DNA of 64,000 nt from NCBI RefSeq assembly GCF_032118995.1, contig NC_092667.1, forward strand, positions 5,448,931-5,512,930, read 5' to 3'. The stretch is from Asterias amurensis. Its lineage: Eukaryota; Echinodermata; Asteroidea; Forcipulatida; Asteriidae. The notes under the pieces were generated by a model. The model made no database searches, was not told where the DNA came from, and was given only the letters and a program-made list of their open reading frames with translations. Of this stretch, positions 37,101-47,263 are shown piece after piece (the stretch's first letter is position 1; every line of letters begins with the position of its first letter). The translations under genes were made by a program, and so were the position numbers.

Positions 37101-37670
37101 CAAACAACAAACATAAACAAACAGAAAGTTGCAACCCGGCCTTGGACGGTAAAAACAAAAAAGGGTATTTGCAAAAAGGTCTATGTAACAAAAATAGCGA
37201 CCTCTGTCGTCCTCACTTTTCAACTTTGCAACTTTCTAGACGCAAATCTCACTATTTTCTATACATTTTTTTTATTCAAAAGAAGAAGCAAGAGGAAGGC
37301 GTCACCCTCTGCTGTTGCCACGGATACGATGGGGATGAGTTTCTCAAACAATATGTACGAAATCACAGTTCAAACGACGGAGAGGGACCCTCAAGAACCA
37401 AACCAAAACCCACAAGCACAGCTCTACAGTGAGGTTATTCGGAAACAGTCCAGGAGTGGCGAGAGTAATTACGTCAACGCAGTCATTCAGCCATCTTCGG
37501 GGGCCCATGAGAATGCTGGAACTGGATTGGTTGACAATGTTCTGTACGAGAGTTCCTCGTTCAGAGACGAGCCAGATATGGCGGGAAATGATTCAGAAAT
37601 GGCGGGAAACGATTCAAATGGACGGTACGAGTCATTCACAACTGCGAAAGAAAATCCAGGATGGGTTTAA
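34149..37670 (+). CDS. R1: WSC-CCP-mucin stalk-TM receptor, tail class 1
   Basis: Exons 34149-34263, 34585-34872, 35379-35603, 36185-36343, 37012-37093, 37283-37670; 418 residues. Modules map to exons: signal peptide (GAWIIICLVVVSALAQTN); WSC domain with 8 Cys (LGCF...RCFKHC...ECYCGN...CEKYTC...FCGG); CCP/sushi with 4 Cys (VCSN, FFCDAGY, IMC, VPTC); Thr/Pro-rich stalk; TM helix (LIGIVIGVLLAVIIGLAFII, GxxxG) followed by RKR; cytoplasmic tail with NMYEIT, QLYSEVI, SNYVNAV, NVLYESS, GRYESF. The extracellular junctions are phase 1 (shuffling type); TM-to-tail is phase 2. The donor of exon 1 (GTTTGT) is weak but phase-consistent. AATAAA 50 bp after the stop (37720). Type I membrane protein; WSC domains bind carbohydrate in several families, so a recognition receptor is inferred. 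An acceptor 3 bases downstream (exon 6 from 37286) is also possible. Confidence 0.85.
36819..36833 (+). promoter_or_regulatory. CTCF-like motif in R1 intron 4
   Basis: ACGCTAGGTGGCAGC, 13 of 15 to the CTCF core. A degenerate inverted partner (GGCTGCTGCC) follows near 36890. Confidence 0.35.
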
Positions 37671-38670
37671 AATATCATTTATGAATGAATCCCTTTCGAT
37701 AATAATGGTACAGAAAGAGAATAAAGCCAACAAGCAAATACATTTCCTGGCTGTGGTTGTTGATTTAGAAAGTGAAATACAACCAATAGCCGACGACTCC
37801 TTGTTGACACGCCCTTGGCTCGTTTGGACAAACGGGCGGGAACGATTTTTGGGAACGATGCCTCGGAGTGTCCGATAACTATCCATATTGGACTCCAATA
37901 TTGGAGCACCATGTCAGTAAAACATAGCAAAATAATAGATAATGACGCACGATTCACCAATCAAATGCGAAGGATCTGTTCCTAGTGAACAGTCACGTGG
38001 TCATAGTTAGCCTTTAGAGGATTTGTCTCGCTATATTATTTCATTATTATATAAGCTTGATACTAAGACGTGCTATGCCGAAAAGGACCCGAAAAAGGAT
38101 CCGAAAAAGGATCCGAAAAAGGAATTTTGTGTGATCTCTAGATTAGCAGCAAGGAGCTTTGTGATGACTAATAGCTCATACAATTTAAAATCAAGGCCCA
38201 GAGGTATAGTTTCAGGCAAATAATATAATTGATTTGATTTTTTAAATATTTTGTTGAGTATTTATTTAATACCTAAGCTGTTAGCATTTTTATGTTGACC
38301 CTATAATGTGGAGTGTGGTTGACAACCATCTGCATACCACGGGACGTTTTTTTTTATACATGTATAAAGCAACACGAATGCCTCAACATTAAAGGCACTG
38401 CATAGAACCTTACTTGGTAACGAGCAACGGAGAGCTCTTGATAATATAAAACTTTGTGAAAAACGACTCCCTAAAATAATAGAAGACTTCTGGCCGGATA
38501 CCTTTTCCTATCAAAAAGCACACTATTTTATACAACAAAGGTGTTTTTCCATCATTTTGTCGCAACTTCAATGCCCAATTGAGTCCAAATTTGTACAGGT
38601 TTGTTATTTTATGCATTTATGTCTTACTTATTGTATGTAGATTCTATAAAACATAGCAACCAAAATGTTC
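37671..38670. other. R1 3' flank
   Basis: Poly(A) signal at 37720-37725. A 12-base tandem repeat (GGATCCGAAAAA-type, three to four units) at about 38083-38122. A reverse TTAA-family MITE fragment at about 38390-38630. No gene. Confidence 0.5.
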
Positions 38671-39837
38671 AATTTTAACAACAATAAACTTGCCATGTAA
38701 AACTGAAAGAGCAGTATCTGACTATAATTTATAGAAAGAGATTTTAAATTTGCATCGAGGAATAATGAGACGAGAACACTAGATAAGCCTGTTGGTGCTT
38801 GATGAAGCATCCACTCTCATAGAACCTGAATGAATGAATAAGATGGCTGGATGAATAAGATGCTGTGTCTTGTGGAGGTAGAGTTTATGGTTACTTAAAT
38901 TAAGAGCTAAAGCAACTAATGAAAATTACCATTTCTAATGACCCTCGAACACAATAACTTTAAACTCGTATTAAACAAAGGAGGATATAATATTTGCCAT
39001 GGCAGGCATTCTAATGTACTCAAATAAAAAAAGGCCAAAGTGTACAATAATATGCCAAACACGGATTTGAACTAGCGAGGGCTCTTTAGGCTCTGTTATT
39101 CATTATCACCCACCCAAAACCTATGTATACCGTGGTTTTACACCATGGAATGCGAAATATATCCTGTACGTTTTTCAATAAAGCCTAAACCTTATACATT
39201 ATGAACTTAAAATGAAAACAACATCCTCCGAACATTGCACTGTGACTGTACTTCTGATCACTGACTGGAACGAACGCACAAAGCTGGTTTTGCAAAGTAC
39301 ACAGACTGCATTGTATGATATTTTCGCTAAAACGAAGTGGTGTAGGCCTACCGTATGAAGGGAACCATGTTCTTCTTTTCTAACTCTTACTGATTGGTAG
39401 CAGTTGTGGCCTGTACTTGAATCCCGTGCATATAGAACTACTCTTTATAAAGGTAAGCATTTCTTGTACAATATTAATAGCTTATTTATGACAAATAACA
39501 TCAAAAGACTGAAAGGAAAAGTAAAAGTGAAACAGATTTGAAAATAACGGGTGAATGCATGAGGAATTGTTACATTGATAAGTGTCTATACTAAAAAGGT
39601 TTTATACACAACCCAGACGTGGATATTGATCGAAACAGAATCATGGGTTTGAGTATAGTGTCGAATAGGGACATAATCTGGCGATGGAGGCACTATAGCC
39701 AGTCCAGACTATAGCCAGTCACAATTGGAAATAGTGGTCCGACACAAGGAGGTAAATGTCAACCAGCAGAACAAAACTCTCTACTCGTAATTCAAATATT
39801 CAAAAAAGTTTTAAAATTGAACAGTATTTGATTTCAG

Positions 39838-39900
39838 GCATTTGGAACCCAAACAATGCTTAAAATTCATACAAATAAACAGAATGCCTTCCTGAAAAAT
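39838..39900 (+). pseudogene. Decayed copy of receptor exon 1
   Basis: GATTTCAGGCATTTGGAACC then CAAACAATGCTT matches the acceptor, leader and start of R2 exon 1 (40647 onward). It continues into an unrelated A-rich sequence and a stop after 17 codons. Same in the R4 spacer at about 54108-54170. Confidence 0.7.
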
Positions 39901-39968
39901 ACTGCCTGAATAAAAATGCATTTAAATATACATGTTTATACAGTGTCATCATGGGAGATGCAATGATT

Positions 39969-40120
39969 CCAGGGTGGATTTCACAAAGAGTTAGGACTAG
40001 TCTTATCTCGAGTTAGGACGAGTTTAGTCCTAACTTAGGACTAGCTGTACGTTTTTGATATCTCTTAGGACTAGTCCTAAGTTAGGACTAGTCCTAACTC
40101 TTTGTGAAATCGACCCCTGG
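39969..40120. mobile_element. Foldback MITE, TTAGGACTAGTCC type
   Basis: Palindromic, from CCAGGGTGGATTTCACAAAG to its complement, with internal AGTTAGGACTAGTCC repeats. Duplicated at about 54239-54391. A related diverged sequence is at about 27895-28210. Confidence 0.7.
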
Positions 40121-40189
40121 GAAAAATAATGCCCCGCTAAATAGGATATGATTTTGAGTTGAGTGTTGACTAGGGACAGAATTTGTTGA

Positions 40190-40513
40190 ACTTGGTAACG
40201 AGTAATGGGGAAATGCTGATAGTATAAAGCATTGTGAGAAACGGCTCCCTCTGAAGTAACGTAGTTTCGAGAAAGAAGTAATTTTCCACGAATTTGATTT
40301 CGAGACCTCAGAATTAGATTTTGAGGTCAATAAATCAAACATCTGGAAGCACACAACTTCGTGTGACAAGGGTGTTTTTTCTTTCAATATTATCTCGCAA
40401 CTTCGACGACCAATTGAGCTCAAATTTTCACAGGTTTGTTACTAATTATGTTAAGATACAGCAAGTGAGAAGACTGGTCTTTCACAATTACCAATAGTGT
40501 CCAGAGTCCTTAA
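40190..40513 (-). mobile_element. TTAA-family MITE in the R2 spacer
   Basis: Reverse copy ending ACCAATAGTGTCCAGAGTCC at TTAA (40510). Duplicated upstream of R4 (about 54461-54784) and truncated upstream of R3 (about 46950-47113). Being 150 bp from the R2 ATG, it may lie in the promoter or 5' UTR intron. Confidence 0.7.
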
Positions 40514-40664
40514 TGGCAGTACTTATAATACAATGGAAACTTTGAAAGTGTAGTCCGACACAAGGAAGTAAAACACACCCAGTTAGTACAACACAAACTC
40601 ATATTCTTATACAAAATATTTAGTTACTTGTACAATTTGATTTCAGGCATTTGGAACCAAAACA

Positions 40665-43600
40665 ATGCTTCATACATCGTACGGAGCTGCACTAATTTGG
40701 ACGGCGTTGGTTTATCAACTAATGACGTCATCAAATGCGCAGGCTACCGGTAAGAAACTCTCTCTCTCTATTACACAGTTTCAAGATCACTGCTTTAGGT
40801 TCTTGTCTTCGATGCCCACAACTCGTGCCTTTTATAAATACACTGAAAACAACTTGTGTGTGGTATAAAGTAAATATGTTTAAATTAAACTGCTTTTTAG
40901 TATAATGTAAATCCGTATTATTTGTTAACAAAAATAAAACGACGCTCGGTCTTGTGCTATGTAAGTTTAAAACCGAGAGAGCACCAGGAAACAATGTCGT
41001 TTTTCAAAAATAAAGCACCCCCATCACCCTCAAACGCATGATTGAGTGAAATAGTTATAACGGCTAATCTCCTTTTGGAAACATGTCATTTGGTGACCAC
41101 TATTAGAATTGCTATAACCTACGTTTGTATCGTTTTATAGGACCTGGATATTTGGGGTGCTTTAAAGATGGGTCATGGGGACCTCGGGTTTTGAGAGGGG
41201 ATTCAAAAACCTCAGACAGGTTGTCCGTGGAGTGGTGTTTCAATTACTGTGGCAGTAGATCCTATAAATATGCTGGTGTGGAATCTGAGACGGAGTGTTA
41301 CTGCGGAAACGACGAGGATTATGACAGACATGGGATAGCAGTAGACTCAGAGTGCCGTAATATTTGTCCAGGCAACTCATACCAATACTGCGGTGGTCAT
41401 TGGCGAATATCAATCTACAAAAGTAAGCTAAGAAACTATACTTGCCCCCCCCCCCAAACAAAATAAATAAATAAATAAATAAATAAATTATTTGCCCCCC
41501 CCCCCCCCAATTTGTAAAAATAAATGTGATAGTTCTTGGCTTAAAAACTCAACCAGCAGCTGTTTTTTTGGTAATTCCGCCCGATTGAGCGTTGGTTGAT
41601 AATTCAAGAACCTAGAAAAGGTACAGGGAAATGAGACATATTCCTAAAATCAATGCAAGTTTTATATCACACAACACTTTGCAGAAATTTTCTGCTATAA
41701 ATGAAGTCTTCTTGACTGCAGCTTGTTTAAATGATTCAACTTGTTTTTGAAAAGCAGAGGTGAACTTATACATTGTCACATAACATTACTCCGAAACGCC
41801 CGTTTCACACTAGGTAAAAATATAACATTATATTAAAGGCAGTGGACACTATTGGTAATAATTGTCAAAGACTAGTCTTCACAGTTGGTGTATCTCAACA
41901 TATGCATAAAATAACAAACCTGTGGAAAATTACTTCTTTCTCAAAAACTGAGGCACTTCAGAGGGAGCCGTTTCTCACAATGTTTAATACCATCAACCTC
42001 TCCCCATTACTCGTCACCAAGAAAGGTTTTATGCTAATAATTATTTGAGTAATTACCAATAGTGTCCACTGCATTTAAGTATACGTTTTAGGATGTGCAA
42101 ACTAAACCACATATGACTCCCAATCAAAGAATATTTTGTGTTTGACTTTCAGTTTCCGAAGGAGTTTGCAATAATGAAATTGGCCCACCAGTCCACGGGA
42201 GCCATGAAGTCACAAATCCTACCCACGTTTCTTATAGTTTATCAAACTCCAAGTTCTCCGGTACGCGAGTAACCTTCAAGTGTGACACTGGATACGATAT
42301 TCAAGGAGCCGAGACTATCGAATGCATAAAGAGGGCAAACATTGCAGAATGGAGCAACTCTGTACCAACATGTACAGCAGGTAAAGTCTCAATAACATGA
42401 CACTCTCACTTCCATTACTTTAACTTCACTGCGACTACTTTCATTGAGGTTTTATAAACTTTTTACACAGATGTTTAGGAAATTCAACGGGGCATACTTA
42501 ATCGCTCTTAGTAAAACACGGGCCTGTATCCTTGGTTTTTGAAAGGGCAGGGGCACCAAGGCATTTTTCCCTTGGTAAAGGGCACCCTATTATATGAGGA
42601 AATTGTAATTTTCTACTGGAGCATTTCAAGGGCACCAATGAAGGCAATGACCAGGGGGGCATGAGGCAATCGCCTTCGTTGGCGCCGTGAAGTATGGGCC
42701 TGAAAACAAAAACAATCAAATCCTATTGATAAATATGTGACATTAAGTATCCGTCCTTTTCCATATAGTTGTACCGCCGACAACTTTTGTATACACAGCA
42801 TCGCCCCCGACAACGACCCAGACTAATAACACACCCATGGCAATGACAACTGTTTCACACACAGTTACAAGTGTAGTGCCCCCGACTACGAACCAGACTA
42901 ACAACATGATAGTGACCGCCTCGTCGGGAGGGCCATCGAGTAACCCTGGTAACACCACTGATGATCGAGAGATGCCCAACCCACAAACATCCAAAACAGG
43001 TTTGTCTATCTAAAATTCATACCAGTTCAAATCGTCCACAGAAATAATATTTTCTCCCGAACTATGCTATTAAAGAACCTAATAGAAGATAATTATTGTG
43101 CTGTGATGACCCCAATGTCGCCAAGTATCTTAAACTTACTCATAATGTGTACAAAAGTCACCCCAAAACAATTATTATTGTTTTCAACAAAAAACCATAA
43201 TAGCGCCTCTGGATTTGGAAGCTTATTCATATCAGATCACAGTGTATATTCAGTGAACTACTGAGTAGGTACATCAAAGAGAACCGGAAGGAGTTTGGAG
43301 TTGCTATGAGTACTAGAAACCATGTCTCAAATCCGCTATTCTGGATAATGTTTATGTTTGTTAATCCAACCAGGGGCTTTCATTGGAATAGCAGTTGGAG
43401 TAATCGTATCCTTGATGATTCTCATTGTGATTGTCATTATTACCTTCAGAAAGAGGTAAGATGCAAACTGTCTTCAGATCACGTTTTTTAGTTTTCACGG
43501 GTTAGGTCAAAGATGCCCAACCTGAAGCATAAACTTAACTATGGATAGGGTCAATGTGACCAACACGGGTCACGCTGCTGACCATTTATCATTTATAGTT

Positions 43601-44336
43601 CAAATGAAATGCATTATAACTCCAAGACACATGTCTCAAATTACATCAAGTTTGACAGACTTGCATAAAAAGGACGCTCGGTGGCAGCAGACTCAACAGG
43701 ACAACAGGTAGATGAACTTTCCTTGGCAATAAAGCATATGAGGAACTTCATCAGGGAAAATAACCAGTTATGCTTGATGCAACCTGCCCTTTAAATTACG
43801 TCCACGACGTGTGCAAATGATTGCCTATAACAAGTAGGCCCTACTGTCGGGCAGTCGAAAAACTTACTAACCACATTGTTAATGAAACTATGTTGTCCTA
43901 TAAAATATACAGGCAAAAAAGAAGAGACGGGGGAATAGATGGTGCCAATGGTACAGTCAACACGAACCAAGCTGACGTCACTCCAGGGTTAGCCTACGAA
44001 ATTCCAAGCCGTCTGGGTACAGTTAACTCAAACCCACCAGAATATGACGTCATTAAAGACTCAACGTACGAAACTTCAAGTCCTAAGGGCGCAATTAATC
44101 CCAATTCGCCGGAATATGACGTCATTACAGACTCAACGTATGAAACTCCAAGCCCTGCAGCTGCAGTCAATCCGAATTCGAAAGAATCTGATGTCACTAC
44201 AAATGCGATGTCAGCGTACGAGATTCCCAATCCGCCTCCAACAAATAAAAACCACAAATTCACTCAAGAGCAGTCCAGTAATGACATTGTTCACGAGTAT
44301 GCAGATATCAAGTTGACGTCACTGAGTCAGAATTAG
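40665..44336 (+). CDS. R2: WSC-CCP-mucin stalk-TM receptor, tail class 2
   Basis: Exons 40665-40749, 41141-41422, 42153-42380, 42769-42999, 43374-43455, 43913-44336; 443 residues. Signal peptide of 28 residues (MLHTSYGAALIWTALVYQLM); WSC with 8 Cys (YLGCFKDG, EWCFNYC, ECYCGN, SECRNIC, YQYCGG); CCP (VCNNEIGPP, FKCDTGY, IECIK, VPTC); Thr/Asn-rich stalk; TM AFIGIAVGVIVSLMILIVIV with GxxxG, then FRKR. The tail holds LAYEIP, EYDVI, STYETS, EYDVI, STYETP, SAYEIP and HEYADIKL in loosely repeated units. YxxP sites fit Crk/Nck-type SH2 ligands once phosphorylated; YxxI sites fit sorting or ITIM-like use (inference). Exon 1 acceptor-like TTTCAG at 40646 implies an upstream leader exon. AATAAA at 44356. 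Confidence 0.88.
41833..42078 (+). mobile_element. Internally deleted TTAA MITE in R2 intron 2
   Basis: 246 bp with TTAA at both ends. Lacks about 140 internal bases present in the R3 counterpart (48396-48783), from after CCTGTG to GGAAAATTAC. R4 carries the same deletion (56106-56351). Confidence 0.9.
43674..43688 (+). promoter_or_regulatory. CTCF-like motif in R2 intron 5
   Basis: ACGCTCGGTGGCAGC, 12 of 15 to the CTCF core. Also in R3 intron 5 at 50474-50488. Confidence 0.25.
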
Positions 44337-44954
44337 ACCAGGCTGATGACATCGTAATAAATCATAGCTCTATCATCTATCATCCAACGACTAAAACTTA
44401 TATAAAAACAGGGCACAGTGGCATAGTTTTCAGCAAATATGGTTGATTTAATTTCAGGGGGAGCGATTTGCAAATATTTTGCCGAGTGTTTTTTTTAGTA
44501 TTCAACATTTTTGGAATTTGTTGATAGATCCATGAGGAACGTGTTTCGATTTTGAATCGATAGAGGGCGTATAAGTCACTGGTTTATGCGATCTTTGGAC
44601 AATATGCAGCAAGGAGCTTTGCAACATTCAATGGCTAAACCTTTTACAAATAGAAAACAGGTCCCACGGGTATCCAGCAAAAATAAAACTTGATTTATTT
44701 CAAGGGGCTGAAAGATCAGCAAATATTTTTTTAAAAATAATGTTGAATGTTATTGCATAAAGCATTGGTATGCGTTTAATAATGTATTGCTAATCTGAGG
44801 AACTCTTAGTGATACTTGAAACATTATGTATATCACTGGATTGATTCATCTTCTAAAGCAACGAATGCCTCATTATTAAAACATATATCTACGAAAGAAC
44901 AGTTCATAACGAAATGTCTTACAAATTTACGAAGATTCGAGATAAAAAGTGTTC
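44337..44954. other. R2 3' flank
   Basis: AATAAA at 44356-44361. The rest is AT-rich and partly homologous to the R3 3' flank (CAAATAGAAAACAGG, TTGATTTATTTCAAGGGGCT). No gene. Confidence 0.6.
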
Positions 44955-45979
44955 CATGTTAACAACAATAAAATAAAACTTGCCATGTAAAACTGAAAGA
45001 GCAGTATCTGACTTTTATTTATAGAAAGAGATTTTAAATTTGCATCGGGATAAATAACGAGACGAGAACACGAGAGCACCCTTGATGAAACATCCACTCT
45101 CAGTATAAGAACGGAAATAATTTGTGCATGGTTACTTAAATCAAGAGCTGAAGCAACTCGTGAAAATCACCAGTTCTAATTATCCTCCTTTAAACTCGTT
45201 ACAAAGGAGGATATAATATTTGCCGTGGAAGGCATTCTAATGTACTCAAATAAAAAAGGCCAAAGTGTACAATAATATGCCAAACACGGATTTGAACTAG
45301 CGAGGGCTCTTTAGGCTCTGTTATTCATTATCACCCACCCAAAACCTATATGTATACCGTGGTTTTACACCATAGAATGCGGAACTAAAGAAAATATATC
45401 CTGTACGTTTTGCAATATAGCCTAAACCTTATACATGATGAACTAAAAACGAAAGCAACATCCTCCGAACATTGCACTGTGACTGTACTTCTGATCACTG
45501 ACTGGAACGAACGCACAAAGCTGGTTTTGCAAAGTACACAGACTGCATTTGGATGATATTTTCGCTAAAACGAAGTGGTGTAGGCCTACCGTATGAAGGG
45601 AACCATGTTCTTCTTTTCTAACTCTTACTGATTGGTAGTGGTTGTGGCCTGTACTTGAATCCCGTGCGTATAGAACTACTGTTTAAAGGTAAGCATTTCT
45701 TGTACAAATTATAATAGGCTATTTATGACAATAACATCAAAAGACTAGAAAGGAAAAGTAAAAGTGAAAACAGATATGAAAATAACGGGTGAATGCTTGA
45801 GGAATTGTTACATTGATAAGTGTCTATACTAAAAAGGTTTTAAACACAACTCATACGTGGATATTGGTCGAAAAATAACCATGGGTTTTGAGTATAGTGT
45901 CGAATAGGGACATAATCTGGCGATGGAGACACTTTTTAGCTAGTCCACTGGCAACAATTGGAAATAGTGGTCCTACACA

Positions 45980-46705
45980 TAGCCTTGCTCAAGGCAGTCG
46001 AATTATTCACTCCGAAAAAAGACCGCTGCTGTATAAAAACCCACCCGTATTCACTTAGCGTAAAACCCACCCGTATTCACTGTGCGTAACATCGCACGAC
46101 ACGATGCCCCCGTACACTATCCGCATGCGGAGGCCGTCAGGCCGACAGCCTTGTAGGATCTGTGTTGAAGCCACTGACCTCATTACTATAAGCGAAGAGT
46201 TCCCACGGTCAGCTCATTACCATAATGCCCGCGAAAGACGAGGCATGTTTACCTCACACACCACCACCACGGACGCATGATAGGGTCCAAAGGTCGTGAT
46301 AAGGGAAGTGCGTGATTGGACGTCAAAATGAATAATTCATTTGCCTCACATCCTGTGTTGTCTGATAGGTCTGACGAACGATATACATATTCATGAGCTG
46401 CATACTAGCATATCCTCGAGCCCCCCCCCCCCCAATTTCGTCCACTATTGGAATTTTTTCAATACAACACATTAAAACGGGAAGATACAGACCCGACAAG
46501 GCTGTTGTCGACCTGACGGCCTCCGCATGCGGTTAGTGGTGTACGAGTGCGATGACTTGTGTGAACAGTATTCGTGCGATGTGACAGTGTGTATACGGGT
46601 TGGTCATTCGGTGTGATAGCACACACCATGCACAGGGTATACGGCGGGTGGGTTTACAGCTGCGTCTTTTCGGAGCGAATAATGCGACTGCCTTGAGCAA
46701 GGCTA
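45980..46705. mobile_element. 726-bp long-TIR insertion with 9-bp target duplication
   Basis: Ends TAGCCTTGCTCAAGGCAGTC and its inverse. Inverted similarity extends about 180 bp inward (CCGCATGCGGAGGCCGTCAG at 46121 pairs with about 46513-46532). TCCTACACA flanks both sides (45971-45979, 46706-46714). The spacers of R2 and R4 carry the unoccupied site (TGGTCCGACACAAGG). Long TIRs and a 9-bp duplication suggest a Mutator-like non-autonomous element. No transposase. Confidence 0.85.
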
Positions 46706-46756
46706 TCCTACACAAGGAAGTAAATGTCACCCATGCAGAAATACAAAACTCTCTAT

Positions 46757-46947
46757 TCACGAGACTCTGGAACTCACTTCCGGATTACCTCAGACAAATA
46801 CACAACATTACTCTCGTCCAGCAGAAACTCAAAACACACTTATTCTTGCTTGCTTTCCAACATCTTGACAAAACTTGACCGGCGCCTTTGAATGTTTCTC
46901 CTTTTCAGTAAAGTGCGCCATATAAATGCTGTAGTTTGTTTATTATT
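46757..46947 (+). mobile_element. 3' end of a non-LTR retrotransposon (LINE)
   Basis: Encodes RLWNSLPDYLRQIHN and LKTHLFLLAFQHL, the usual C-terminal end of LINE reverse transcriptase ORFs. After that come a stop and GCGCCATATAAATGCTGTAG with an ATT-rich tail. 5' truncated. Confidence 0.75.
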
Positions 46948-47263
46948 ATAATTTGATTCGAGACCTCAGAATTAGATTTTGAGGTCAAGAAAGCAAACAT
47001 TTGGAAGCACACAGCTTCGTGTGACAAGGGTGTTTTTCTTTCAATATTATCTCGCAACTCCGACGACCAATTGAGCTCAAATTTTCACAGGTTTAGTGTC
47101 CAGAGTCCTTAATGGCAGTACTTATAATACAATGGAAACTTTGAAAGTGTAGTCCGACACAAGGAAGTAAAACACACCCAGTTAGTACAACACAAACTCA
47201 TATTCTTATACAAAATATTTAGTTACTTGTACAATTTGATTTCAGGCATTTGGAACCAAAACA

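Larger units (their letters stand above)
38671..40664 (+). repeat. Receptor spacer, copy 1 (R1-R2)
   Basis: Starts near AACTTGCCATGTAAAACTGA. The same spacer follows R2 (from about 44955), R3 (from about 52345) and the tail fragment (from about 63150). It holds the foldback at 39969-40120, a reverse MITE and the R2 promoter region, including a TTTCAG just before the R2 ATG that suggests a 5' UTR intron. Confidence 0.85.
44955..47263 (+). repeat. Receptor spacer, copy 2 (R2-R3), interrupted
   Basis: Same spacer as 38671-40664. It is broken by the insertion at 45980-46705 and by a LINE-tail fragment, and lacks the 39969-type foldback and the decayed exon 1. Confidence 0.8.

Noticed and set aside
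42498-42813. Minus-strand open frames inside R2 intron 3 and stalk exon (and the R3, R4 equivalents)
   Set aside because: Shadows of the plus-strand stalk exon and intron; conserved only because the genes are duplicates.
43821-43912. Extended N-terminus of the R2 tail frame
   Set aside because: Intronic; the ATACAG acceptor at 43912 restores phase with the TM exon.
46600-46878. 92-codon gene between R2 and R3
   Set aside because: Joins the end of the long-TIR element to a LINE 3' end; not a single gene.
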